Origin: Dromiciops gliroides
Taxonomy: Eukaryota > Chordata > Mammalia > Microbiotheria > Microbiotheriidae
Direction of reading: 5' to 3'
Assembly (NCBI RefSeq): GCF_019393635.1
Contig: NC_057861.1
Coordinates: 75,833,327-75,897,326 of the forward strand
DNA length: 64,000 bases
Below the pieces are notes generated by a model that saw only the letters and a list, made by a program, of their open reading frames with translations, was not told the origin of the DNA and searched no databases. The position numbers and the translations under genes are program-made. Of this stretch, positions 11,740 through 23,039 are shown piece after piece. Positions within the stretch are counted from its first letter, which is position 1. The number at the start of each line of letters is the position of its first letter.

Positions 11740-12330
11740 GGAGGGACACAGGTCAAATCTTACCATGGGGCAGTATTCTATCACCTTCAGGAATTGGTAT
11801 TTCTAAGGCTAAGGCATAACAGAGAAAAGGGGGCCAGGATACAAGATCTACCAGGCAATCACAGAAACTTTGGAAGAGTGACCCCAAAATAGAAGTCCAT
11901 TAGGAATATAGAGAATAAAGAAGCACAAAACTAGTATAAGAGTCATGAATCAAAGAACTGAAATTGAGACAGGACAAAGGGTAGGTAAATAATGAAAAGA
12001 ATGAGAGAATCCCCCCTTTTTTTTAAACAAAAGGGTGCAGAAAAGGAAAAAATTAAAACTAAAGAACAAAACAAGTTGAAGGGGCAGACAGAGAGGGATT
12101 CTATTAGACTAAACTGAGAAGAAAAAAGATGGGAAGAATTAAATAACTATTAAATAAATAGATTAAAACAAGAGAGAGAAAGGAACTAATAAGCAAAACA
12201 AATGGTAGGGGGTAGGGCTCAAGGGGGAGGGAAAGAGAGTTGGGAATAGAACCACCTAAAAATAGATCACGCTAAAATAACTGAAGAGACTTACTACTGT
12301 GTTTACAATAGAAGAGGGGAAAATCTTAAT
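11740..12330. other. Intergenic, probably L1-derived, no gene seen
   Basis: A-rich sequence that leads into recognisable L1 ORF2 at 12330. It may be the 5' part or ORF1 of the same L1, but I see no motif that proves it. Confidence 0.35.
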
Positions 12331-12480
12331 TTGGGAAACAAAATAGGGACAAATGGAAGAAAATATAAACGAGCTCTCATAACTTTAATATGAATGGATT
12401 AAGCAATCTAACACAATGAAAAAGAGTGAGATGTGGATAAGAAAACAAAACCCTACAATCTGTTGCTTACAAGAAGTGCA

Positions 12481-13244
12481 TTTTAACATTTTTTAAAATA
12501 ATAAACATTTTTATTTATAGTTTTGAATGCCAAATGCTATCCCTTCTTCCCTCCCTCCCCTTCCCTCCCCTGTCTCTGAGGTGGTAAGCAATCAGATATG
12601 GGTTATACAAGTGCAATTATGTAAAGCATTACCATATAAGTCATTTTGTGTAAGAAAGCTTGAAAAAAAGAAAAAATGGGGGGCAGCTAGGTGGCGCAGT
12701 GGATAAAGCACTGGGCTTGGATTCAGGAGGACCTGAGTTCAAATTCAGCCTCAGACATTTGACACTTAAGTAGCTGTGTGACTCTGGGCAAGTCACTTAA
12801 CCCTCATTGCCCTGCTCCCCCCCCAAAAAAATGAAAGTGAAAGACAGCATGCTTCAGTCTGTGTTCAATCAATATCAGTTCTTTCTTTGCAGGTGCATAG
12901 TATGCTTCCTCATTAGTCCTTTGGAATTGTCTTGGATCATTGTATTGCTAGGATAGTTAAATCATTCACAGTTCTTCAAACAGTATTGCTGTTTCTGTGT
13001 ACAATGTTCCCTTGCTTCTACTCACTTCACTAGATATCAGTTCATACAAATCTTCCCAGGTCTTTCTGAAATCATCCTGCTTGTGATTTCTTATAGCACA
13101 ATATTATTCCATCACCATCATATACCACAGCTTGTTTAGCCACTCCCCAATTGATGGGCATTCCTTTGATTTCCAATTCTTAGCCACTACAAAAGGAGCT
13201 GCTATAACTATCTTTGGACAAATAGGTCTTTTTCTCTTTTTTGG
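12481..13244 (-). mobile_element. LINE-1 3' end, antisense, inserted into the L1 at 12330
   Basis: Antisense L1 3' end with the landmarks TATACCACAGCTTGTTTAGC and CCACTCCCCAATTGATGGGC. Its edges carry related flanks (CAAGAAGTGCATTTT, CAAGAAACATATTT) that fit a diverged target duplication. A SINE lies inside at 12678. Confidence 0.72.
12678..12831 (+). mobile_element. CORE-SINE
   Basis: Sense copy GGGGCAGCTAGGTGGCGCAG with a CCCCCCAAAAAAA tail, inside the antisense L1 3' end. Confidence 0.9.
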
Positions 13245-13764
13245 GATGCAAGAAACATATTTAAAACATAAGGACACGCACAGAATAAAAATGAGGGTCT
13301 AGAAAAAGTTTACTATTTATCAAGCAAATGCAAACAAAGCAGAAATTGCAATTATTCTATCAGGCAAAACAAAAAGAAATATTAAAAACATAAAAGGGAT
13401 ACATTATGCTGAAAGGAACCACAGACGACAAATGAATATCACTATTAAACTTATATGCTCCTCCTTGTATGAACTAATGTATAGTGAGAATTCATGCCTG
13501 GCATAAATCCAACCTGGTCATAGTGTATAATCTTTGTAATGTGTTGTTTTAGTTTCCTTACTAATATTTTGTTAAATTTTTTTGCATCAATATTTGAATA
13601 TCATACTTTTCTTTCTCTGTTTTGACTCTCCCTGGTGTAGGTATCAAGACTATATTCCTTTCATAGGAAGAATTTAGTAGGATCTTTTCTTTTCCTATTT
13701 TTTCAAACCACTTTTATAATATTGGAATTGGTTATTATTTAAATGTTTGATAGAATTCATTTCT

Positions 13765-13919
13765 TTTTTTTTTTTTTTTTTTTTGCAGGCAATGGGGGTT
13801 AAATGACTTGCCCAGAGTCACAGAGTTAGTAAGTGTCAAGTGTCTGAGGCCGGATTTGAACTTAAGTACTCCTGAATCCAGGGCCAGTGCGCTTATCCAC
13901 TGCGCCACCTAGCTGCCCC
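13765..13919 (-). mobile_element. CORE-SINE
   Basis: Antisense copy with a long poly-T. The perfect 16-bp target duplication GATAGAATTCATTTCT lies at 13749-13764 and 13920-13935. Confidence 0.94.
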
Positions 13920-14069
13920 GATAGAATTCATTTCTAAATCCACTTGGTCCAAGAGTTTCTTTCTTTGGGAGCTCATTTATGGCTTGTTTAATTTATTTTT
14001 ATGAGATTGGGTTATATCCTCTATTTGTTATTCTGTTAATCTGGGCATTTTATATTTTTGTTCATATCA

Positions 14070-14473
14070 GTCAGTCCATCAGTCACTGCATGTTTATTAA
14101 GTATTTATTATGTGTCAGGGACTGTGCTAAGAACTGAGAATACAAATACAAGTAGAAAGAAAGAGTCCCTTCCCTCAAAGAACTTACATTCTAAAGGTAT
14201 AAGACAACACATAAAAGGAATCTGAAAAGGTCAGGGGATAGTGGAGAGACAAAAGGGGAGAAAGTCCAGAATGCAACCTGGAGAAGAAATGAAACATGGC
14301 TGGCCTGGGCATCCTCCTTAAATGAAGGTTCTGGGGAAAACCATTAAATCAGTGGGATAAATCACAAGGACAGAGGTTACTTCCAAAGTGTGAATTTTAG
14401 TGCTAAAGTGAGACTTCAGGATGAAGAGTTGAGGTATGGCAGAAAGTTCAGAGAGCAAACTGGAGAGGAATAT
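14070..14473 (+). repeat. Dispersed repeat with TTTATTAAGTATTTATTATGTG signature
   Basis: Has a TTATTATGTGTCAGGGACTG start and TTCCCTCAAAGAACTTACA in the middle. The same order of motifs occurs at 17925-18480, 57350-57480 and 63590-63960. It is a recurring mammalian-type repeat whose family I cannot name with confidence. Confidence 0.5.
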
Positions 14474-14491
14474 ATATACACAAAAACATAC

Positions 14492-14526
<35 letters not shown>

Positions 14527-14653
14527 CAGGGCAATGAGGGTTATGTGACTTGCCCAGGGTCACACAGCTAGTAAGTGTCTGAGGATAAATTTGAAATCAG
14601 GTCCTCCAGAATCCAGGGCCGGTGCTTTATCCACTGCACCACCTAGCTGCCCC
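14474..14653 (-). mobile_element. CORE-SINE with (TG)n/(TA)n tail
   Basis: Antisense copy whose tail has grown into a TA/TG microsatellite (about 14470-14527). The target duplication CTGGAGAGGAATAT flanks it. Confidence 0.9.
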
Positions 14654-14976
14654 CTGGAGAGGAATATTGATCCATTTCATTTAGACTGTCAGTTTTATTG
14701 GCATAGACTTAGGTAAAACAGATTCTAATAATTTCTTCTATTTTTTTCTCCTTTGGCTGAATTTACCTTTTTCATTTTTGAGAATGGTAATTTGATTCTC
14801 CTCTTTCTTTAAAAAAATTAGCTAATGATTTTAATTTTTTTTCTCTCAAAAAAACTACTTCCTAGTTCTGTTTATTAATTCAATGTTCCTTTTTTTCTTT
14901 TTAATTTTGTTAATCTCTTCTTTGATTTGCAGGATTTCTATTACCAGTATTTAATTGATGGATTTAAAATTAATTA

Positions 14977-15123
14977 TGGGGGCAGCTAGGTGGAGCAGTG
15001 GATAAAGCACTGGCCTTGGATTCAGGAGGACCTGAGTTCAAATCCAGCCTCAGACACTTGACACTAACTGTGTGACCCTGGGCAAGTCACTTAACCCTCA
15101 TTGCCCTGCCAAAACAAACAAAC
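14977..15123 (+). mobile_element. CORE-SINE
   Basis: Sense copy with an (AAAC)n tail. The target duplication is AAATTAATTA. Confidence 0.92.
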
Positions 15124-15292
15124 AAATTAATTATTTTTACTTTCTAGGTTTTTTTTTAGTTTTATGCTCAATTTATCCACCTGTTCTTTCTCTCCTTTAC
15201 TGATGAAAGTATTTAAAAATAAAAAATTTCTCTTAGTTTCTATCCCAGAAAATTTTCGTATATTCTCTCACTGTTGTCATTATCTTTTTTTT

Positions 15293-15435
15293 TTAATTAA
15301 GTGAGGCAATTGGGGTTAAGTGACTTGTCCAGGGTCACACAGCTAGTAAGTGTTAAGTGTCTGAGGCTGGATTTGAACTCAGGTCCTCCTGAATCCAGGG
15401 CCAGTGCTTTATCTACTGCGCCACCTAGCTGCCCC
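15293..15435 (-). mobile_element. CORE-SINE, first of a same-site pair
   Basis: Antisense copy. TGTCATTATCTTTT lies on its left (about 15275), between it and the next SINE (15436), and again after the second SINE (15608). Confidence 0.92.
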
Positions 15436-15449
15436 TGTCATTATCTTTT

Positions 15450-15605
15450 TTTTCTTTTTTCTTTTTTAGTGAGGCATTTGGGGTTAAGTGACTTGCCCAG
15501 GGTCACACAGCTAGTAAGTGTTAAGTGTCTGAGGCCGGATTTGAACTCAGGTACTCCTGACTCCAGGGCTGGTGCTCTTTCCACTGCGCCACCTAGCTGC
15601 CCCCT
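15450..15605 (-). mobile_element. CORE-SINE, second of a same-site pair
   Basis: Antisense copy inserted at the duplicated target of the SINE at 15293. Three copies of TGTCATTATCTTTT bracket the two elements. Confidence 0.92.
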
Positions 15606-15819
15606 CCTGTCATTATCTTTTAATGAAATTATATATTGTTTCTATGGCTTGTTCTTTGACCCTTCAGAATGAAGTACTTTAGTCTCTAAGAAATTTTTAA
15701 TCCTTTGTTCAGGTGTCTTTTATTGAATGTGATTTTTATTACAATGTTTATGAGGGTTTTGTGCCCTAATACATGGTCAGTTTTTGTAAAGGTGTCATAA
15801 AAGCCATGTTTCTCTCTCC

Positions 15820-16005
15820 ATATATTTATATAGAGGGAGATATATAACATAACACATATATGCTATATGTTATATTCATATATAGACTACATATTATGAC
15901 TAGTATATATACACTATATATTATGCTAATATATGTATGTCTGTGTGTGTATATTCACAGATGCACACATACACATACACCCCCACACCCACACACTCTC
16001 TCTCT
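15820..16005. repeat. AT-rich and CA-rich simple sequence
   Basis: A TATATA-rich tract runs into ACACATACACATACACCCCC, then a CT run. It is low-complexity sequence inside the antisense L1. Confidence 0.7.
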
Positions 16006-16344
16006 GTATTCCCATTCATTGATCTCCAGAGGTCTATCATAACTAGCATTTTAAAAATTCTATTCAGGTCCTTAATTTCTCTCTTATTTTTAAAATTTCA
16101 ATTTATCTAGGTCTAAAAGGGGTTCACTGAGGTTCCTCATTAGTACAGTTTTTCCATTTTTCCCTATAACTTATTTAAAATTTAAGTATTTAGGTGCTAT
16201 GCCATGTGATACATATGTTTTGTATGGAATTAATTTATTATCTATGATACCATTACCTCTTCATCTCTTTTAATTATATCTATTTTTTCACTCTTGCCTT
16301 GTTTGAAACCTTTGGTCACCTTTGCATTTTTACTTTGTTATTGT

Positions 16345-16680
16345 TGTTATTGAACTGTTTCAGTCATGTCCAATTTTTTTTTTTTGCAGGCAATGGGGGT
16401 TAAGTGACTTGCCCAGGGTCACACAGCTAGTAAGTGTCAAGTGTCTGAGGCCAGATTTGAACTCAGGTACTCCTGGATCCAGGGCCGGTGCTTTAACCAC
16501 TGTGCCATCTAACTGCCCCATGTCCAGTTTTTTACGACCCCATTTGGAGTTTTCTTGGCAAGGATACTGGAGTGGTTTGCCATTTCCTTCAGCAGCTCAT
16601 TTTTATAGATGAGGAAATTGAGGCAAACAGGGTTAACTGACTTGCCTAGAGTCACATAGTAAGTGTCTGAGGCTAATATG
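16345..16680 (-). mobile_element. RTE-tailed SINE, split by a CORE-SINE
   Basis: Antisense copy with the tail block GGAGTTTTCTTGGCAAGGAT...GGTTTGCCATTTCCTTC, which resembles the 3' end of RTE/BovB LINEs. A CORE-SINE (16378-16518) splits it within CATGTCCAATTTT. Confidence 0.8.
16378..16518 (-). mobile_element. CORE-SINE nested in RTE-tailed SINE
   Basis: Antisense copy flanked by CATGTCCAATTTT and CATGTCCAGTTTT. It is younger than the RTE-tailed SINE that contains it. Confidence 0.92.
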
Positions 16681-16689
16681 TAAATGTCT

Positions 16690-16855
16690 TTCATGATTTC
16701 ATATGTATAATCAATTTTGTATTGCTTGCCTTCTCAAAGGGTGGGAAGAAAGTTTGGAACTCAAAATTAAAAAAAATCAATGTTAAAAATTGTTTACATG
16801 TAATTGGGAAATATTTAATGAAATAAATAAAACTATATTTTACCCTTCCCATTAA
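16690..16855 (+). mobile_element. LINE-1 3' end fragment (sense)
   Basis: A short L1 3' terminus: GGAACTCAAAATTAAAAAAA, then TTTACATGTAATTGGGAAAT and AATAAATAAAA. It matches the termini at 3680-3742 and 58980-59120. Confidence 0.75.
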
Positions 16856-17924
16856 AAAAGAATGCTTGAAAAGTCCTCTTCTTCATTAAAGCTCTATTTT
16901 TTCCCATGTAGTATGAGAATCAGTTTTGCTGGTTAAGTTATTTTGGGTTGTAATCCTATTACTTTTTCCTTCTTGTATGGTCCAGTCTCTTTCCTTTTTA
17001 TAATGTTGGCTATTGTGTCTTATGAGGTTCTTAGTATGGTTTCTTGGTACTTGAATTTTTCTTTCTAGATGCTTGTCATATTTTTTCTTTGATCTGGATT
17101 TTAGGCTACAATAATCCTGGGAGTTATTATTTTGTGGTTTTGAAAGAAACCAGATGATCAGTGGATTCTTTCAATTTTAACTTTGTCCTCTAGTTCTAAA
17201 AGATCTGGGAAGTTTATATCTTCTTGAAATATGATCTAAGTTCTTTTTTGGTCATAGCTTTCAGATAGTCCAATGATTGTTAAATTACCTCTCCTTGATA
17301 TGTTTTCAAATAATTTCAGTTATTTTTGCTAGATATGCCTTACTTTTTCTTCAATATTTTTACTCTTTTGACTTCACTTCAGTATTTCTTATTGTTTCAT
17401 GCAGTCATTAACGTCTACTACATCCATTTTAATTTTCAAAGAGTCTGTTGCTAAGCTAAAGTTTTGTACCTCTTGTGCTAAGCTATTAATTCTCTTTCCA
17501 ATTCTTCCTTCCATAGTTTTAATTTATTTTCTGACTCTTCCCCTTAGCCCTCTCATTTCTTTTCCAATTCTTGTACTCTCATTTCATTTATACATTAATT
17601 CTTAACTCCTTAAAAATTTTCTTGCTTTATCTCTTCCAAGAATTTTCCTTGACCTACAAACAAGCCAAGTTTTTCTTTGAGGTTTTGCTTATAACTTTTT
17701 TTGTAGTCATTTTTTTTCTATGGGCTTGTGTCTTGAGATTCTCCATCACCATAATAACTTTTAATGATGGGATTCTTTTTTGTTTGCTTATACTATCTTT
17801 CTCATTTCATATTTCGTGTTAAGGTTAAGCCCTGCCCACTTCCAGAGTAAATGTTTGGGTTGTGCTTGGTCCTGTTTTGTGTACTCAAGACCTCTACTGA
17901 TTTCTCACGGTTTTGAATCAATCA

Positions 17925-18480
17925 ACCAATGACAATTTGTTAAGGATCTACTATGTTCTAGGCACCATGCTAAGCACAGCAAGGTGAGAGATAGTCCTTA
18001 CCCTCAAGGACCTTACAATTTAGTAGAGGAGATAATATGCAAAAAATATATGAAAGCAATCTATATTTAGGATAAATAGAAAATAAACAAAACAGGGAAA
18101 GCATTAGAGATAAGCTGGGTTAAAGAAGGCTTCCTGTTGAAGGTGGGATTTTAGTTTGGACATAAAGGAAGCCAGGTAGGACAATAGTTGGAATGTCATT
18201 GAACAGCCAGACAAATGCTTGGAACCAAGAGTCTAGTGTCTTTTTCATGAAACAGCCAAAATCAAAGAGTTCAATCAGTCAAAGAGTACATGTCAGGAAG
18301 TAAGGTGTAAGGAGATAGGAAAGGTAGGAGGGGAGTGAGTTATGAAGGATTTTGAATGCCAAACAGAATATTTTGTATTTCCTTCTGGAAATACAATAGA
18401 GAGCCACTGTAGTTTATTGAGTAGGGAAATAACACAATTGGACCTGAGTGTTCTGTCATTCCAGGATTTTAGGGACGACT
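17925..18480 (+). repeat. Dispersed repeat with TACTATGTTCTAGGCACC signature
   Basis: Long copy of the repeat described at 14070, including GGCTTCCTGTTGAAGGTGGG and TTTGAATGCCAAACAGAATA. Family unassigned. Confidence 0.5.
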
Positions 18481-19066
18481 CAGGCAGAGGACCTGAAAGC
18501 TTATAGTGCACTCTAAACAGAGTAAAGTCTGAGTGGTGCCCTCCTGGACCAGTTCCTCACCTGGGTTTGCATCTGAGCAATACAACTATGGACTTTCCTC
18601 TGGTTGTAGGTCCAGTAGACTACTGCTACACTCATCTACTGTCAGTCAGCTAGAAAGCTCAGCCAAGTTTAGAGCGACAGAACTGCTCTCTCTCCTCTGG
18701 TCTGTTCTTCTTGCTCTTATTATTCTGCTTTTGGATTTAGAGTGGTCTAGGGGCTGCCAGTGAGAACACTGCTCTACTCCTGGGATTGTAGACACTGGTT
18801 ATATTTGCTTTTCTACTTCCTGTATATAGGAATAGTGGAATGAGGGATTTGGCATCAATCTGGCTTCACATCAAGTTTCTACTGTTAATTGGTTGTAAAT
18901 TCTTTTGTCACTGTTCCTCTCAACCTTACATTCTTCCTCTGTAAACTATTAAGTGTTTGGACTAGATGACATTCAAGGTCTCTGCCAATTCTAACTTTCT
19001 GAACTATGTTGTTATCATGTTTTTTTATTCGTATGATCTGCATCCTCATCAAGACTGTAAACTCCT

Positions 19067-19234
19067 GGGGCGGCTAGGTGGCGCAGTGGATTAAGCACCG
19101 GCCCTGGATTCAGGAGGACCTGAGTTCAAATCTGGCCTCAGACACTTGACACTTACTAGCTGTGTGACCCTGGGCAAGTCACTTAACCCCCATCGTCCCG
19201 CCAAAAACCAAACAAACAAAAAACAAAAACAAAA
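19067..19234 (+). mobile_element. CORE-SINE
   Basis: Sense copy with an (AAAC)n tail. The perfect target duplication AAGACTGTAAACTCCT lies at 19051-19066 and 19235-19250. Confidence 0.94.
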
Positions 19235-19434
19235 AAGACTGTAAACTCCTAAAGAGCAAGGACTATGGTTTCTTGTGCCATGTAGCTCCAGACAATTCCA
19301 AACACAGGACCAGGCACACACAGAGAAAAATCAACCTGGGCCCCAGGGGAACCCCTCCTGAGAATACATTCCATTTTTCAGAATGTTCTCTTAACAAAGG
19401 AACCAAGTGTCATGTATTGGGAAAAGTCTTGCTT

Positions 19435-19628
19435 GTCATACAGTGAAAAGAGCAGTGGTCTAGAAATCAGAGCTCCAATTCTGTTTCAAGCTCTTACTAG
19501 TGGTAAGACTTTGGTTACATTGATTTCTCTCTCCGGACCTCAGCTTCTTCATCTGTGAAGTGAATGGGTTGAACCAGATGACCTTCAAGGTCCCTTCTCG
19601 TTTAGTAACTCACTCTAGCTATGAATGT
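19435..19628 (+). mobile_element. MIR-type SINE, old, split by a CORE-SINE
   Basis: Sense MIR-like text: AAGAGCAGTGGTCTAGAAATC, then CTCAGCTTCTTCATCTGTGA. Its end is interrupted by the CORE-SINE at 19629. Confidence 0.65.
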
Positions 19629-19777
19629 TTTTTTTTTTTTCCGGTAAGGCAATTGGGGTTAAGTGACTTGCCCAGGGTCACACAGCTAGTAAGTGTTAAG
19701 TGTCTGAGGCTGGATTTGAACTCAGGTACTCCTGACTCCAGGGCCGGTGCTTTATCCACTGCGCCACCTAGTCACCC
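19629..19777 (-). mobile_element. CORE-SINE
   Basis: Antisense copy with the target duplication CTCTAGCTATGAATGT on both sides, inside an old MIR. Confidence 0.93.
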
Positions 19778-19799
19778 CTCTAGCTATGAATGTGATGTG

Positions 19800-20240
19800 A
19801 GTATATGTAAGATTTAAAAATTCTGGGGATTATCACTCTCCAGTTTTTATGGCTCTATGCAAGTGAATAGACTAGACTTAGATGCCTTCTGTACACTGAG
19901 ACAGTAGAAAATTTCCAAGAATAAACTTGAGCTGGCTGTGATTCTCATACTATCTCTCTGAATCTGTTTCCTGTAAACTGAAGATAATAATCCCTGCACT
20001 ATAGTTGTGAGGAAAATGCTTTGCACTCTTAAAAAATTTCTGAGCTCTGTGTGTGATGTTTGTGTGTGTGTATGTGGAGGGGTTAAGGAACACATTGTAA
20101 CTTCCTCCATGCCTCAGAAACTTGTCTTTGCTACTTTCTGTGATCAAAACACCAATGTGATGTGGCTAACCTGATGATGAATCTCTTTAAACTTAAGCTG
20201 GTCCTCAGATGACATTTTGTACTCAAACACATGAATAAAT
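19800..20240. other. Intergenic, no gene seen
   Basis: No coding exon or clear repeat is seen. A short GT-rich tract (about 20047-20075) lies in it. It lies 3' of the candidate EPPK1 cleavage site. Confidence 0.4.
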
Positions 20241-20265
20241 CTCTGTCTACACAAAGCACGAATAT

Positions 20266-20271
20266 TTTATT
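20266..20271 (-). promoter_or_regulatory. EPPK1: Candidate EPPK1 poly(A) signal
   Basis: AATAAA in the context CAGTGCAATAAAATATTCG on the minus strand. A GT-rich TCATGTGTTTGAGT follows about 30 bases downstream, which is the usual arrangement of a cleavage site. Confidence 0.4.
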
Positions 20272-20554
20272 GCACTGACTTTGAATTCCTAAGGTCAGTC
20301 TCTGCCTGTCACTAATATCAACAAAAACTGAGTCGATTAATAAGACATCTAACTGAAGTGTTCTTCCTGTTCTACTGGGACAATGGGCAGATAAAGTATG
20401 TTTTTCACTAGAGTAGGTTTAAGGACTATGAAAACAAAGAACAACCGAAACCAAATTTTAATACTGGTTTCAAACTCCCATGAATACAAGATAAATTCTG
20501 GAAGCAGAGAAAACTGACAAAAACATCATAGACCAAGGGAAGAAGTGAGTTCCT

Positions 20555-20640
20555 TTAAAAATATATATATGTATGTATATGAATACATATACACATATAT
20601 ACCTATATATCTATAGAGAGAGATATAGAAATATATGGAA
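20555..20640. repeat. TA/GTAT-rich simple sequence
   Basis: A low-complexity ATATATGTATGTATATGAAT tract followed by TATAGAGAGAGATATAG, within the candidate 3'UTR. Confidence 0.7.
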
Positions 20641-20854
20641 GAACCAAAAAGTCTGACCACCTGGCTATAATTTTTTGTTAGCTTGTATCTAGCTGATGGG
20701 ATCAGTAGCTGACTTGAGGCTAGAAACCCTACAAGTATGGAAGAAACTTGCATATGGAAAGGTCTAATAACAGATTAGTAGTTTCTTTTTCCTTCATTTT
20801 TATGATACCAACAGCCAGCCAAATGCTTCCCCAAATTAAAACTCAGTAAGTCTG

Positions 20855-21032
20855 AGGGACAGTTGGGTGGCTCAGTGGATAGAGCACCGGATAGGGCCTT
20901 GAAGTCAAGAGGACCTAAGTTCAAATTCGACCTCAGACACTTAACACTTACTTGCTGTGTGACCCTGGGCAAGTCACTTAACCCCAATTGCCTCACCAAA
21001 AAAAAACCCCAGAAAAAAACAACCAAAAAACC
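20855..21032 (+). mobile_element. CORE-SINE (diverged)
   Basis: Sense copy with GGACAGTTGGGTGGCTCAGT at its start and an A-rich tail. The target duplication is CTCAGTAAGTCTG / CTCAGTATGTCTG. If transcribed in EPPK1 it is antisense. Confidence 0.9.
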
Positions 21033-21429
21033 TCTCAGTATGTCTGGTATCAGATATGAAACTTTTGAACAAGGGCTCTCATCTGATGTGAACAATGACA
21101 TACCATAAAAAAGTCACCCATGTAGAGAGCTATTGCTACCCAGTGGTAGGGAAACCAATAAATCCCCTGAAGTTTCAGTTCACTATGATCACTCACATTC
21201 AAACCAAAATGAGACATCCGAGTACAGGATTCCAGTCCAGGGAAAAGATGAAGACTATAGATATGTACATTATTGCTACTATGATTTCTTACCTTTTCAT
21301 TCTAAGCCCTTGGATATGTCTAGGGTTCCATCTGTAACTCCACAGGCATTGACATACACTGATATTTAAAGCCATTATTATTTCCCGTGATGTGTAACAG
21401 CCCATTATTCTTTTAAAAAGAAATAAGTT

Positions 21430-21602
21430 GGGGCAGCTAGGTAGTGCAGTGCATAGAGCACCGGCCCTGGAGTCAGGAGTACCTGAGTTCAAATCCGGCC
21501 TCAGACACTTAACACTTACTAGCTGTGTGACCCTGGGGAAGTCACTTAACCCCAATTGCCTCACTAAAAAAAAAAAAAAAAAAAGAAAGAAAAAAAAGAA
21601 AG
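21430..21602 (+). mobile_element. CORE-SINE
   Basis: Sense copy with a long A/AAAG tail. The target duplication is AAAGAAATAAGTTG. It lies within the candidate EPPK1 3'UTR, antisense to it. Confidence 0.92.
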
Positions 21603-22457
21603 AAAGAAATAAGTTGATCTGAAACACCACTCCTGAGATTCATCACTTCATCCCTCAAGACTAGATAGGAACAAAATTGACTAAATTTTATAATACAGGC
21701 ATACCCTATTGGTACTGCTAGATATTTCCAAAGGAATGGAACAGCATCCATAAGAAGTAAAGGATGAAAAATATCACACTTGGTGGGGTGAAATTCAAAT
21801 TAAAGTAGCTAAAAATAGGGAATTGAAATAATGGAGTTTCTATAATGGAATCATGATTTCTATCTCTTTATACTGATCTTTTCCTTACATTATCACGAAC
21901 ACGTGGAATTTCATGACAGGTGAAATGAGAGAAAACAAAATGTGCCATTTGGGTCATAGAAGGACTAGCAGATAGAAAAGTGAGACATTATTTAATTCTG
22001 TGCCCTAACAAAACATGTAATGGTCATCATGAAAATCAAAGGAACTAAAAGTAGAAGCTAGGAATGATTAGAACCTGCTGATTCACCCTATTTCAGAAAA
22101 ACGGAAAGATACACATGAAGGAGGATTTCTTAAATCAATAAATGAATGAGAAAATTTGAGAATTGGCAAGAATATTTCCACAAAAAATATATAATGTCAA
22201 AGTTACTTAAATAAAAAGGAAAATAAAAAGAAGGCCAAATATAAAACCAAAGAGGGCAGTGGATATATTATAATATTGGAAATGGCAATACAAATAATTG
22301 GTACTGAGACGAGAAAATAGTTGGTACAAAAAGTGATATGAAAAACAGTTAAAGAAAGGAAAAATGAAAACAAAAAAGAACACAGGAAAACACAAAATAG
22401 AAGAAAATGGCAAGGAAATAATGAAACAAAAATGAACAAAATGGGAAGAATTAAACA

Positions 22458-23039
22458 TTACTTAAGAGAAAGAAATAAGAGGCCACTAGCAGGATCCAAG
22501 GTACACCGCTGAAGGAGCTCCATATAGGTGAGATTCTCGTGAGTGTTGGGGTCAAAGAAGCCCTTGGTGTCGTCAGAGGGGTCGGACAGGATCTGGCTCA
22601 TCTCCTCGTCAAAGTAGCCGCGCTGGTAGGCCACCTCCACGGGCACGCGGTGGCTGTGCACGGGGTCGATGACGCCGCCCGTGGCGATCTGGGCCTCCAG
22701 CAGCCTCACGCCGTGGTCCTTGACGATCAGGTCCCTCTTCATGGCCTGGAAGAGGGAGATCTGCTCTCCCGTGTAGGGGTCCGTGTAGCCGGTGACGGCC
22801 TTCTCTGCGGACAGCAGCTTCTCCTGGATCTCCCCGCCCACCACGCCCGCGGCCACGGCCTCCTCCACGGACAGCTTCTGGTTGCGCAGCGGGTCGATGA
22901 CGAAGCCCGTGGCGGCCTGGGCCTCCAGCAGCACCAGGGCCGTGCCGGGCCTCAGGATGCCCTTCCACATGGCCTGGTAGATGCTCATCTTCTCCTGCTT
23001 GGCCGGGTCTGCCTTGGAGGGCACCAGGACGCCCGCGAT
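22458..23039 (-). repeat. EPPK1: Terminal partial unit (PRD15) and unique C-terminus
   Basis: PRD15 follows the array up to about 22534, with Glu in EIQEKLL as in unit 2. It then switches to a unique end ([16 protein letters not shown]). No linker follows, and the stop is at 22458. Confidence 0.93.

Larger units (their letters stand above)
12330..13480 (+). mobile_element. LINE-1 ORF2 start (sense), split by an antisense L1
   Basis: The endonuclease-coding part of ORF2 is seen at 12330-12480, with CCTACAATCTGTTGCTTACA leading into the LQE..HF region. It resumes at 13245 with CAAGAAACATATTTAAAAC. Between the halves lies an antisense L1 3' end (12481-13244). Confidence 0.7.
13480..18800 (-). 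mobile_element. LINE-1, long antisense copy with many insertions
   Basis: Antisense L1 read from reverse transcriptase (TGCCTGGCATAAATCCAACC, the complement of the sense motif at 1130) through the endonuclease region (15650-16300) towards the 5' part (16860-17890; possibly also 18480-18790). SINEs at 13765, 14474, 14977, 15293, 15450 and 16345, a short sense L1 3' end (16690) and two older-type repeat tracts (14070, 17925) interrupt it. The exact ends are uncertain. Confidence 0.7.
20245..22457 (-). other. EPPK1: Candidate EPPK1 3'UTR
   Basis: About 2.2 kb between the EPPK1 stop codon and the first strong AATAAA on this strand. It would include two CORE-SINEs (20855, 21430), which lie antisense to the transcript. 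The extent is inference from the poly(A) signal only. A weaker ATTAAA near 21983 could end a shorter form. Confidence 0.4.

Noticed and set aside
22609-22968. Minus-strand 119-codon frame in another phase of EPPK1 (repeated in each unit)
   Set aside because: Arg/Gly/His-rich out-of-phase shadow of the plakin repeat sequence.
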